Shown here piece by piece: positions 54,029 to 62,315 of a stretch of 64,000 bases of DNA. The notes under the pieces were generated by a model. The model did no database searches. It had not been told where the DNA came from and saw nothing but the letters and a program-made list of their open reading frames with translations. The DNA is from Tropicimonas sp. IMCC34043. GTDB taxonomy: Bacteria > Pseudomonadota > Alphaproteobacteria > Rhodobacterales > Rhodobacteraceae. The position numbers were made by a program, and so were the translations under genes. The stretch lies in contig NZ_QMEK01000001.1 in assembly GCF_003390845.1 (NCBI RefSeq), positions 1,116,001-1,180,000 of the forward strand. The letters are read 5' to 3'. Each line of letters opens with the position of its first letter. Positions within the stretch are counted from its first letter, which is position 1.

Positions 54029-55468
54029 ATGACGCAGATTCTTAAGAAACTGAACGGTGGGACCGTCGAGATCACGACCGCGATACTCACCGACCTCAAG
54101 GCCTCGCTCCGTGGCAGGCTGATCGACAAGGAGGATGCCGGCTACGACGACGCCCGCGCGCTCTGGAACGGGATGATCGACCGTCGCCCCGGCTTGATCG
54201 TTCGCGCGAAAGACGTGAACGACATCCGGCTTTCCGTGAACTTCGCCCGCGAATACGACCTCTTGATTGCGGTCAAAGGCGGCGGCCACCAGATTGCGGG
54301 CCATGCGGTGGCCGACGGCGCGCTGCTTCTTGATCTGTCGCAGATGAAGGCCATTCACGTCGATGCCGACAAGGCGACGGCCACGGTCGAGCCGGGCTGT
54401 CTGCTTTCCGATGTGGATCAGGAAACCCAGCTTTACGGCCTTGCCGTCCCTCTGGGTATCAACTCGACAACCGGGATCGCAGGCCTGACCCTCGGGGGTG
54501 GCTTTGGATGGATTACCGCCAAACATGGCCTGACCATCGACAACCTTCGCTCCGCTCAGGTCGTTTGCGCCGATGGGCAGGTGCGTGTGGCGAGTGCCAC
54601 CGAGAATTCCGATCTGTTCTGGGCCATTCGCGGCGGCGGCGGCAATTTCGGCGTCATCGCGTCGTTCGAGTTTGCCCTGCATCCGATCGGTCCCGAAGTC
54701 CTGTCGGGTCTGATCGTGCATCCCCTGGCCGACGCGCGGGGCCTGTTGCAAGGCTACCGTAAGATCTGTGCCCGCGCTCCGGACGAGTTGACCATCTGGA
54801 CGGTCATGCGGCAGGCACCGCCATTGCCTTTCATCCCTGAGGTCTGGCACGGCAAGGAAGTTCTGATCTTTGCCGTCTGCTATGCCGGGGACATGAAGGA
54901 AGGTGAGAAGGCGCTGAAAGAGCTGCGTGATCTCGGCACGCCGATTGCCGACGTCATCGGACCGCACCCCTATGCGGGCTGGCAGCAGGCCTTCGATCCG
55001 CTGCTGACACCGGGTGCGCGCAACTACTGGAAGAGCCACGACTTCCTGGATCTGCCCGACAAAGCCATCGACATCCTGTTGCAGGCCTTGGGCGCCCTTC
55101 CCGATCCGCAATGCGAAGTCTTCATCGCCCGTGTTGGCGGCGCAATGGCGCGCGTGGCCGAAGGAGCGACAGCGTTCCCGCAGCGCAAGGCGCACTTCGT
55201 CATGAACGTGCATACCCGGTGGAGCGACGCTGCGAAGGACGCAGATTGCCTGACCTGGGCGCGCGATCTCTTTGCACAGACGACTCCGTTCTCAGAAGGC
55301 AGCGCGTATGTGAACTTCATGCCGCAGGACGAGGCGGGGCGCGTTGGAACTGCCTACGGCGCCAACATGGAACGGCTACGCAAGACCAAGGCGAAGTACG
55401 ACCCCTGCAACATGTTCCGGCTGAACCACAACATCGTTCCGGTAATGGCAGCGCAGGCGGCGAAATAG
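54029..55468 (+). CDS. FAD-binding oxidoreductase, berberine-bridge (BBE) type
   Basis: 479 residues with no obvious signal peptide. The PCMH-type FAD domain has VKGGGHQIAGHAVADGALLLDLS; His87 in GGGHQ is the likely covalent FAD attachment. TTGIAGLTLGGGFGWITAKHGLTIDNL follows, with no Cys at the second attachment point of bicovalent members. The C-terminal BBE segment ends YVNFMPQDEAGRV, then KAKYDPCNMFRLNHNI. Such enzymes oxidise sugars, alkaloids or phenolics; the substrate is unknown. The ATG has GGGAG upstream. Confidence 0.9.
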   Translation: MTQILKKLNGGTVEITTAILTDLKASLRGRLIDKEDAGYDDARALWNGMIDRRPGLIVRAKDVNDIRLSVNFAREYDLLIAVKGGGHQIAGHAVADGALLLDLSQMKAIHVDADKATATVEPGCLLSDVDQETQLYGLAVPLGINSTTGIAGLTLGGGFGWITAKHGLTIDNLRSAQVVCADGQVRVASATENSDLFWAIRGGGGNFGVIASFEFALHPIGPEVLSGLIVHPLADARGLLQGYRKICARAPDELTIWTVMRQAPPLPFIPEVWHGKEVLIFAVCYAGDMKEGEKALKELRDLGTPIADVIGPHPYAGWQQAFDPLLTPGARNYWKSHDFLDLPDKAIDILLQALGALPDPQCEVFIARVGGAMARVAEGATAFPQRKAHFVMNVHTRWSDAAKDADCLTWARDLFAQTTPFSEGSAYVNFMPQDEAGRVGTAYGANMERLRKTKAKYDPCNMFRLNHNIVPVMAAQAAK

Positions 55469-55652
55469 CGTCTTTAGAGGGGATGGGCCTGACGCCCAAC
55501 CCTCTCCACTTCAAGCCGTTGAGTTTCATTTGCTATCTTGTGCACCCGCCGGCGACTGAGTGCGGCTCAATACAGCACTGGAAAGCGGACCCGCATGGGC
55601 GAACAGCCGGAGTGGGCCGGGTCGCGGACAGCGCGCAGCATTTCGATGGTCT

Positions 55653-56651
55653 TCAGAAGGCCGCGATGCGCTCGATCACCCAGAAGGCGGCGACGCTGCC
55701 GATTGCATAGCTTGCCGGTCGCGTCAGCTTCGGCGCGATCCGTCCGATCTGTGGGTAAATTTGTCGGGCGGCCCATGCCGTGAGAAGGACCAGCGCGATG
55801 AACAGGATCTGGCCGATTTCCACGCCGAGGTTGAACGCGAACAGGGCCAGCGGAATGTCTCCTTGCGGCAGGCCGATCTCGCGCAGCGCGCCGGCGAAGC
55901 CCAGGCCGTGGATCAGGCCGAAGGCGAAGGACACAAGCCAGGGGAAGCGCTCGGTCAGGGGATCGCGGCGCGCGGGCGGCAGCGTCAGCTCGTAGGCGAG
56001 AAAGACGATCGACAACGCGATCGACGCCTCGACCGGCGGCGGCGGAACGTTGACCCAGCCGAACGAGGCAGCGGCCAGGGTGATGCTGTGGGCCACGGTG
56101 AAGGCCGTGACGGCCCAGAACAGCCGACGCCGGTCGCGGATCAGCAGGATCAGCGCGAAGACGAACAGCAGGTGATCCACGCCTTCGAGGATATGCGTCA
56201 CGCCGAGCGCGACGTAGCTGGTGAGCACCTCGATTGTCCCCGCGTTGGCGGGCACGGTGAACGCCGTCTCGGCCGGGGTCAGACGGTGGACCTGCGTTTT
56301 GCCTGGCTCCAGTTCGTAGCGGACCAGGGTGTCGGTGCTGGTGGCCTCCAGCCCGTCGACAGCAATGATCCCGCCGGCAAGGCCGCCCGGGCAGTTGGCG
56401 ATCCAACCGGTCGTCCAGGCGCGCCCGTCGAAGGCCAACGGAGGCGGGGCGTCCTGCGTGCACGCCTGCGGCAACCGCGCCGCGAGCGACATGGGACCGT
56501 TGCCTAGATCGGGCACGCGCCAGGTGACGCGCCAGCGATCCTGACCCAGAGCTTCGAGGTTGAGGTAGCCGGGATCGAGCGCGTGCGCGGATGCGGCCGT
56601 GGGCGACCACGCGTTGAAGATGAGGAACAAGGCCAGGACGAGGCGGATCAT
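55653..56651 (-). CDS. HupE/UreJ family membrane protein
   Basis: 332 residues: signal peptide (about 1-22, before HALDPGYL), an exported beta-rich domain (about 25-130), then six or seven membrane helices (about 145-330). The His-rich family motifs are THILEGVDHLLFV, VAHSITLAA and LIHGLGFAGAL. Family members import nickel or cobalt or are of unknown role; no hydrogenase or urease gene is here. The ATG overlaps the stop of the parvulin-like gene by 4 nt. Last gene of a three-gene unit. Confidence 0.87.
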   Translation of the reverse strand: MIRLVLALFLIFNAWSPTAASAHALDPGYLNLEALGQDRWRVTWRVPDLGNGPMSLAARLPQACTQDAPPPLAFDGRAWTTGWIANCPGGLAGGIIAVDGLEATSTDTLVRYELEPGKTQVHRLTPAETAFTVPANAGTIEVLTSYVALGVTHILEGVDHLLFVFALILLIRDRRRLFWAVTAFTVAHSITLAAASFGWVNVPPPPVEASIALSIVFLAYELTLPPARRDPLTERFPWLVSFAFGLIHGLGFAGALREIGLPQGDIPLALFAFNLGVEIGQILFIALVLLTAWAARQIYPQIGRIAPKLTRPASYAIGSVAAFWVIERIAAF

Positions 56652-57478
56652 TTCCCCAGAACCTCGTCCACGGTCGGCAAAGTGACCGTATGGCGGCCGA
56701 GCAATTCCTTTCCGAACGCCTCCCGCATCTGCCTCGCCTGGTCGGACCTCCACTCGCCTTCGACGCGATCGCGAATCTTCGGAAGCGGCGGGAGCATGGC
56801 GGCGGTGCGTCCGGTCACACGCACCATATGCTGGCCATAGCCACTCCTGACCGGCCCCTGCCAGATATCCTCAGGCAGATCCGTGATCGCCGCAGCAAAG
56901 TCCGTTCCGAACATCCGGCCAATGACCGGAAGCGGGGTCAGCGGCAGGGACAGCGGCAGCAAGCCGGCCTCGCCCAGTTGCGCCGGATCGGTGCCGCCAT
57001 CGAGCGCGACCCTGATCGCGACGGGGTCTTCGGTCGGCGACAGCAGGACCTGCGAGAATGCGACCTCTGCCGGCTGTTCGAACTTGCCGGGGTTCGCGTC
57101 GACATAGGCCTGCAACTCGGCGTCATCGGGCTGTTCAGCCGAGGCGCCGGATTCGGCCAGATACTGCATCTTCAAGACCAGCCGCTGCCGGATGACCGGA
57201 TCGCCGCGGTCCAGGCCCAGGGCCAGCGCCTCGCGGGTCAGGGCCTCTTCCAGGGCCCATCGTTGCATCAGATCTTCCAGTTCTCTCTCGCTGGGAGGAC
57301 GGCTCCATGTCGCCGTGAACTGGGCGACCAAACGCACTGCCTCGTCCGGGCGCATCGCAATCGCATCGGCGGGCGGCGCGGCGGGTTCTGGCGCGATCAG
57401 TCGGTAAGCCAAAAAAATGCAGGCCCCGAGGACGAAAAAGTGGACCAGCGGCGATCTGAGCAATGTTTTTATGGGCAT
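56648..57478 (-). CDS. Membrane-anchored parvulin-type peptidyl-prolyl isomerase
   Basis: 276 residues: one N-terminal anchor (about 11-29, LVHFFVLGACIFLAYRLIA), a SurA-N-like helical part (about 45-115), and a PpiC-type domain (about 130-240: EVAFSQVLLSP, GQHMVRVTGRTAAMLPPL). The parvulin domain looks degenerate, since the catalytic pattern is incomplete. The ATG at 57478 follows AGGGA; a TTG one codon earlier is the only alternative nearby. It probably assists folding of the exported DUF3604 or HupE partner. Confidence 0.83.
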   Translation of the reverse strand: MPIKTLLRSPLVHFFVLGACIFLAYRLIAPEPAAPPADAIAMRPDEAVRLVAQFTATWSRPPSERELEDLMQRWALEEALTREALALGLDRGDPVIRQRLVLKMQYLAESGASAEQPDDAELQAYVDANPGKFEQPAEVAFSQVLLSPTEDPVAIRVALDGGTDPAQLGEAGLLPLSLPLTPLPVIGRMFGTDFAAAITDLPEDIWQGPVRSGYGQHMVRVTGRTAAMLPPLPKIRDRVEGEWRSDQARQMREAFGKELLGRHTVTLPTVDEVLGK

Positions 57479-57552
57479 CAAATCCCTGGTTCCTAGCCAC
57501 TACGCAGCCCGAGAAGGCAGGGCGCCGCTCGACCGCTCCTCCTGAAAGGGAC

Positions 57553-59469
57553 CTACATCGCCGGCGTGTACCAGATCGGCGAGGTGTAGGCGCGCTCCTG
57601 AATAAACGCCGGCACGTCGTCAGGGAGGTCGACACCAAAGATCTTGGCATCATAGGTGGTCCAGCGCGGTGTCGGGATTTCCAGCACACGCACGTAGTAG
57701 AAGGCGCGCTGTGACGGGTCGAACTCCGGGTCTGTCCAGAAGGCTTGCAGGAAGGGTGCTCCGATGGAGTTGTCATAGCTGGCGTTCTCGACGTCGACCG
57801 TGTTGCCCACCGCGGGCAGCTTGCCGTCGGCGCCAATCTCGCGATCCCCCGACCAGGCGATGTCGTAGACACGCTCCTGCGGGTCGCCGTCCGCGGTCGT
57901 CCAGCCCTTGACGACCTGAATCCGGTCGAGGTTGGCCCCGTCGGGGTCACGGAGCGCCCGAACCAGCATCGTCGGGGCTCCGCCGTCGGGCGCCGCGCTC
58001 AGGTCACCGCCCATCGGGACCCCGACATCATAGCCGTGCCTCGCAAAGTCCGACCTGTCGACATCGTCCTCGGTGAAGTCGAAGCCGCCAAAGACCCGAA
58101 CCCGCATCCGAGTGCCGGTGGTTGCAAAGACCTCCCTCCGCTTCAGCGAATCCCAAAGAGCTTCGCGTGTGTTCTCTCGCGCCCAGATCGCCGCCAGACC
58201 CGAGGCGCCATTCTGCCGTGCGTAAATCTGGTGGCCTTCAGGCGCCGGGCGTCCGGCGATCACCTCGTTGAACCGGATCGGGTCAGCCGACGGTTCAAGG
58301 ATCACAACCTTGCCGAAGTAGTTGTCCTCCTCCGAGGTCGAAAGCGAGGTGTGCGCGTCGGTCGACCCGACGACGCCGAACTTGAACGGGTTGGCGCCGA
58401 GCGCCGCCTCATAGGCCAGCCCGCGCTTGAACGCCTCGCGCGCGTACTCGCGCGGGATCATCTCCGGCGTCTTCGGCTCGGGGCCGAAACTCGCGAGGTC
58501 CCATGTCTCGAAGTCGGCGAACTCGTCTTCGGGTGACAGATTCGGGTGAGCCTCACCGTCGCCCTTCTGCTGCGTGATCTCGTAGACAGGCTCCCATTGC
58601 TGACGACGCGCCGCATACTCCTCGGTCAGCGGATCGCCCGAGAACGTCACGTCGTCGAACATGAGGCCGTTGGAGAGGTTCCCGTTGTGCGGGATGGCGA
58701 GGACCTGGCCGCCCGTGGTCTCCTCGTACATCTGCATCCAGTTCCAAAGGTCCTCCGGGTCGAAGCTGTCGTACTGCGAGAACGGGACGATCTGGTCAGC
58801 CTTGTCCTTTCCGTCGCGGAAGATGACGTTGCGATGCAGGTTGTTGCCATTGGGCATCGAGGTCCACTCGTAGCCGATCATCGCCGTGAACAGACCCGGG
58901 TCATTGTACCTTTCGGCGGCAGCCGTGATCTTGTTCCACATCTCGGCCTTCAGATCGGTCATCTCGGCGAGAGGGTCGTCCTGCGTCGCGTTCTTGGCCA
59001 TCCAGTTTTCGTAGGCCTCCAAAGAACCTTCGAGCCCGGACTTGACGAGGTCGTGCTCCATCTTGCCCCACTCGTTGGCGAGCAGCGCGGGGTTTGACTC
59101 TGCAATTGCGGGCGCCAGACCGAGGTTCTCGGAATGGTCGGCGACCACGAGGAAATCCAGAGGCCGCCGCAGGCGCGCCTCCAGACCCGTACTGGAGATC
59201 ACCGTCTCGCCACGAGCGAAGCGATAGGCGTCCTCCGGTCCCAGCGTGTTGCCGATCATGCCGGCGTCAGTCGAATAGGAGGTGTGCAGGTGCGTGTCGC
59301 CGAAATAGACGTTGTTGGGGAACGTCTCCTCCGGGTAGGGCGCGTACTGGATCTTGCGATCCAGAGGCGGCATCGAATGCACATCCTGTGATAACGCTGC
59401 GCTGGCTTGGAGTGACACCATCACCGCGATGCATGATACAACCGAGTTCCTGCGTGATCCTGGACCCAT
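57553..59469 (-). CDS. Exported DUF3604 family protein, PHP-like metal motifs
   Basis: 638 residues with a signal peptide (about 8-28, ending ALSQ). Motifs suggest a PHP-type metallohydrolase fold: YFGDTHLHTSYSTDAG (His60, His62), FLVVADHSENLG (Asp111, His112), IPHNGN and GSTDAHTS near 365. The long C-terminal part carries a beta-sandwich-like stretch. Activity unknown. GGGAGGA lies 4-5 nt before the ATG. It leads a unit with the parvulin-like (gap 74 nt) and HupE genes, all exported or membrane proteins. Confidence 0.88.
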   Translation of the reverse strand: MGPGSRRNSVVSCIAVMVSLQASAALSQDVHSMPPLDRKIQYAPYPEETFPNNVYFGDTHLHTSYSTDAGMIGNTLGPEDAYRFARGETVISSTGLEARLRRPLDFLVVADHSENLGLAPAIAESNPALLANEWGKMEHDLVKSGLEGSLEAYENWMAKNATQDDPLAEMTDLKAEMWNKITAAAERYNDPGLFTAMIGYEWTSMPNGNNLHRNVIFRDGKDKADQIVPFSQYDSFDPEDLWNWMQMYEETTGGQVLAIPHNGNLSNGLMFDDVTFSGDPLTEEYAARRQQWEPVYEITQQKGDGEAHPNLSPEDEFADFETWDLASFGPEPKTPEMIPREYAREAFKRGLAYEAALGANPFKFGVVGSTDAHTSLSTSEEDNYFGKVVILEPSADPIRFNEVIAGRPAPEGHQIYARQNGASGLAAIWARENTREALWDSLKRREVFATTGTRMRVRVFGGFDFTEDDVDRSDFARHGYDVGVPMGGDLSAAPDGGAPTMLVRALRDPDGANLDRIQVVKGWTTADGDPQERVYDIAWSGDREIGADGKLPAVGNTVDVENASYDNSIGAPFLQAFWTDPEFDPSQRAFYYVRVLEIPTPRWTTYDAKIFGVDLPDDVPAFIQERAYTSPIWYTPAM

Positions 59470-60059
59470 CCTGTCCTCCCGGGGTCTATCCTGCGGCTAA
59501 TATTTCCGTTGAGGTTTCGCTTTCCCGTTTGTCCAACTCGCGACCATGGGGCGAACCCGTCGCGCCCAGATTATCTCATATGACATCTATTCGGTCGACA
59601 AGAACTTACAGACCGCAAGCCCTCATCAGGCGCCGGAACGCCGCCGGCCGCGCGGCGGCCTTGAGGGGCTGCGGAACACAGCGATCTCCCCCGGCCACGG
59701 CGCAGCGTGCGCCGCAATGAGCGGCCGATGCGCGCCCCGTCGATCACGGCACAGGTCATTGCCCATTTGGCGCGCGAGGGTCACGCCGTTGCCGAGGCCG
59801 ACGTGATTTCCGCGCTGCAGACGTTCGAGGACGTTTGGGGTCAGCTGTTCCCTGCGGAGCAGACCCGGATCGTGCAGTTGCAGGCGTACGCGGATTCTCA
59901 AGCGCTTGGTTTACAGGCGCGAGGTGCCCGCCGTGACCCGGTTGAAACTGACCGATGTCGCGGCCTTGTGCGAACATCCCTGAAAAGCTTTCCCTAAGTG
60001 CCAATGGCAACTGACCCCGGTTTGCGCTCACCGTCGCAGCCGGGGTTTCTCTTACCTGT
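59470..60059. other. Intergenic stretch with a recombinase remnant
   Basis: 590 bp between two minus-strand genes. It holds a plus-strand serine-recombinase-like fragment (59728-59880). The rest, including a GC-rich inverted stretch near 59640-59665, carries no recognisable gene. Confidence 0.5.
59728..59880 (+). pseudogene. Serine recombinase C-terminal remnant
   Basis: A plus frame encodes MRAPSITAQVIAHL, then VISALQTFEDVWGQLFPAEQTRIVQL. This resembles the C-terminal segment of zinc-ribbon serine recombinases, where F-x-x-[LV]W-x-x-LFPAEQ-x-RIVQLLVERV is typical. After RIVQL the similarity stops (QAYADSQ), consistent with a frameshift or a join. There is no catalytic domain upstream. It is a decayed trace of a mobile element close to tRNA-Ser(GGA). 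Confidence 0.55.
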
Positions 60060-61280
60060 CTATTCTTCAACGAATCGTAGCAAAACTTCGATGCAAAGTG
60101 TTCCAGCGTTTGCGGCCTTCTTGGCACGCTCAATTAGATAGTAGTCGAATGCCATCATAGGTGTCGTTGTTTCCCCGCGTGCTGCCAACATCTCCGCCGC
60201 CTGAACCACCCGTAGTAATTCCGAAATGTCTAGCAAGTGCGCAAAACTGCCGGTTTCAGCCACAAAACTCTTGATGAACTCAAGGCCGTATTTCTGTGGG
60301 TCTTCAATGAGGTACAAGTCCGGAACCAGCACGATTGCGTGAGCAGGTTTGTCGCGGCTGATGGAAATAACTTTCCCATCGCGGTCAGTTATTTCTACGC
60401 CTTCCTTTAGCTTCCTGATTCCGCCTCGAAGCTGTTTGAACGCCTTATCAATATGCGATGAAACATCCCGTTGAAGTTTTGCCCGCGAAGGGAGCGGTTC
60501 GCGGGCAAGTATGGAAAGCGTCTTGGATTCAATCAGTGTAGCACCGAAGTCGTAGCTCAACAAAATGTCGGTGAGTTCACGCGTCTCGTTCTCTTTGTAG
60601 GGGCGCTGCGGACTATGATAGGCACCCGAAGGGTGAAGACTATCTGTGAGCCAGATGCCGATTTGCTCTTGCTGGTTGCCTTCGTCTTGATCGAACACGT
60701 CTATAAGACTTGAACTGGCCGCAGCCGTTATGAAGTGGTTGCGGAGGGGCTTCCAATCGCTTCTGCCACCGATTTCGAGTATCATCCAATCAACGCTTGC
60801 GCCGTCACTGCTGCCCAGCTTGTCCAAGAGTTTCGTTGCTTTGCCCTTGATCGCTCTGTGATCGACAACGCCTAGCGATGCACCTTCAACAAGGTTGGTT
60901 AGCCTCGCCGAAGTTTCTAGTGGGGGACAATCGTTCCACGCTACGTTGACGGCAATCTCATTGAATAAGAACGCGACTAACGGTTGCGCTTGGGCCAAGC
61001 CGCGAATGGCATCCAGTTCTTCTTGGCGCTCAGCGACCGACCAAAGTATGCCGCCGTCGTTGTCATCATCAAACACGCGCAGCGCATACAGAAGTCGTCC
61101 TTCGCAAGGTGCAAACGCAAGTTGCATTCGTGCCCCGAGGACGATGTATTTAATAAGTAGGGTGCTACCCTTGATGAGTACAGTCGGTTCCTGGCCATCG
61201 CGCCCTGCGGAATAGTCGAACCGGATGAGTTGTGGGACCGCCAAAAACTCGTCGCGGTTATGAGCAGAAAGCATGTGCAT
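60060..61280 (-). CDS. Hypothetical protein with nuclease-like D-x6-E-x-K motif
   Basis: 406 residues, visibly more AT-rich than its neighbours, suggesting recent acquisition. Central segment: YDFGATLIESKTLSIL with Asp244, Glu251 and Lys253, matching the PD-(D/E)XK spacing D-x6-E-x-K. HIDKAFKQLRGGIRKLK follows, a helix of the kind seen after that core in NERD and Mrr-like nucleases. The rest is not recognised; no transmembrane segment. AGGA is 8 nt before the ATG. It is single and directly beside tRNA-Ser(GGA), a usual place for defence genes. Confidence 0.7.
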   Translation of the reverse strand: MHMLSAHNRDEFLAVPQLIRFDYSAGRDGQEPTVLIKGSTLLIKYIVLGARMQLAFAPCEGRLLYALRVFDDDNDGGILWSVAERQEELDAIRGLAQAQPLVAFLFNEIAVNVAWNDCPPLETSARLTNLVEGASLGVVDHRAIKGKATKLLDKLGSSDGASVDWMILEIGGRSDWKPLRNHFITAAASSSLIDVFDQDEGNQQEQIGIWLTDSLHPSGAYHSPQRPYKENETRELTDILLSYDFGATLIESKTLSILAREPLPSRAKLQRDVSSHIDKAFKQLRGGIRKLKEGVEITDRDGKVISISRDKPAHAIVLVPDLYLIEDPQKYGLEFIKSFVAETGSFAHLLDISELLRVVQAAEMLAARGETTTPMMAFDYYLIERAKKAANAGTLCIEVLLRFVEE

Positions 61281-61387
61281 CGTGCCGTCCTAGCGTAGAT
61301 AGAGCCGAAAATCACTGGCTGAAAAGAATAGTAGAACGTTAGTAGGATTGGCTACCTGCCGGATTTCTCAATGAAATCAAGGGAATG

Positions 61388-61416
61388 TGGCGGAGAGACA
61401 GGGATTCGAACCCTGG
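61388..61416 (-). repeat. 29-bp tRNA-Ser 3' sequence, right copy
   Basis: Reverse complement of 36924-36952 without a mismatch; here it forms the 3' end of tRNA-Ser(GGA). With the left copy it bounds the accessory region as an inverted pair. Confidence 0.8.
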
Positions 61417-61477
61417 AGACGGTCTCCCGCCTACACACTTTCCAGGCGTGCGCCATCGACCACTCGGCCACCTCTCC
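61388..61477 (-). tRNA. tRNA-Ser (anticodon GGA)
   Basis: 90-nt class II tRNA with CCA encoded. GGAGAGG pairs with TCTCTCC; the anticodon stem CACGC/GTGTG encloses CTGGAAA, giving anticodon GGA (reads UCC and UCU). A long variable arm and a standard T-arm are present. Its 3' end at 61388 faces the accessory region. Confidence 0.96.
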
Positions 61478-61595
61478 GGTGCGGCGGGGTTTAGCCGCAA
61501 TCCGGGAGGATATGCAAGGGGCTAACCGCGCGGTTCGGTGGTGCAACGCCGCCCGTGATACGCGGGCGACGGGGGCGGTGACGTCGCGGCGGAGC

Positions 61596-62315
61596 TCAGT
61601 CGAGCAGCAGCATGTTCACGCGCCGGTTTCGGGCGCCCTTCTTCTCGATCTTGCCGAGCCGGATGCGGCCGATTTCGGCGGTGCGGGCGACGTGGGTGCC
61701 GCCGCAGGGCTGCAGGTCGATCTGCGCCTCGCCCTCGCCGATCCGGACCAGCCGCACCCTGCCCTGCCCTTTGGGCGGCGCGACCGACATGGTCTTGACG
61801 AGGCCCGGATTGGCGGCAAGGTCGGCATCGGTGATCCAGTCCTCGGTCACCGGCAGATCGCGGTCGATCAGGTCCTGCAACGCGCGTTCCAGCGCCTCCT
61901 TGTCGTCGGGCGCCTCGGGCATGTCGAAATCGAGCCGCCCCTTGTCGGTCGCGATGGCGCCGCCGCTGACCGGCAGCGGGATCACCACCGACAACAGATG
62001 CAGCCCGGTGTGCACGCGCATGTGGCGATGGCGGCGATCCCAGTCGAGCCGCTGGCGCAGCGTCGTGCCCACAGGTGGCAGCGCAGTGCCCGGCTCGGGC
62101 AGAAGAACGATCGCCTCACCCTCGCCTTTCACCGCCTCGGCGATCGCAAGGCTGCCCCCGTCCCAGTCGAGCCAGCCGGCGTCGCCCGGCTGGCCGCCGC
62201 CGCGCGGATAGAAGATCGTGGCGTCGAGAACGATGCCGCCCTCGGCGGTCACGGCCTCGACGCGGCCCTCGGCCTCGGCGGCATAGGCGTCGTTGCGGAA
62301 CAGCGGTTCGGTCAT
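61596..62315 (-). CDS. alaX: Alanyl-tRNA editing protein AlaX
   Basis: Free-standing editing domain that removes Ser or Gly from mischarged tRNA-Ala. It has 239 residues: FYPRGGGQPGDAG (35-47), zinc ligands in HTGLH (His102, His106) and CGGTH (Cys204, His208), typical of AlaX. The ATG overlaps the stop of the upstream channel gene by 4 nt. It lies about 120 bp beyond tRNA-Ser(GGA), where core content resumes. Confidence 0.93.
   Translation of the reverse strand: MTEPLFRNDAYAAEAEGRVEAVTAEGGIVLDATIFYPRGGGQPGDAGWLDWDGGSLAIAEAVKGEGEAIVLLPEPGTALPPVGTTLRQRLDWDRRHRHMRVHTGLHLLSVVIPLPVSGGAIATDKGRLDFDMPEAPDDKEALERALQDLIDRDLPVTEDWITDADLAANPGLVKTMSVAPPKGQGRVRLVRIGEGEAQIDLQPCGGTHVARTAEIGRIRLGKIEKKGARNRRVNMLLLD

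Noticed and set aside
36924-61416. Interpreting the 29-bp tRNA repeats as attL/attR of one integrated element
   Set aside because: att sites should be direct repeats, and here both copies belong to intact tRNAs in opposite orientation. I keep only the weaker claim of two possible integration targets.
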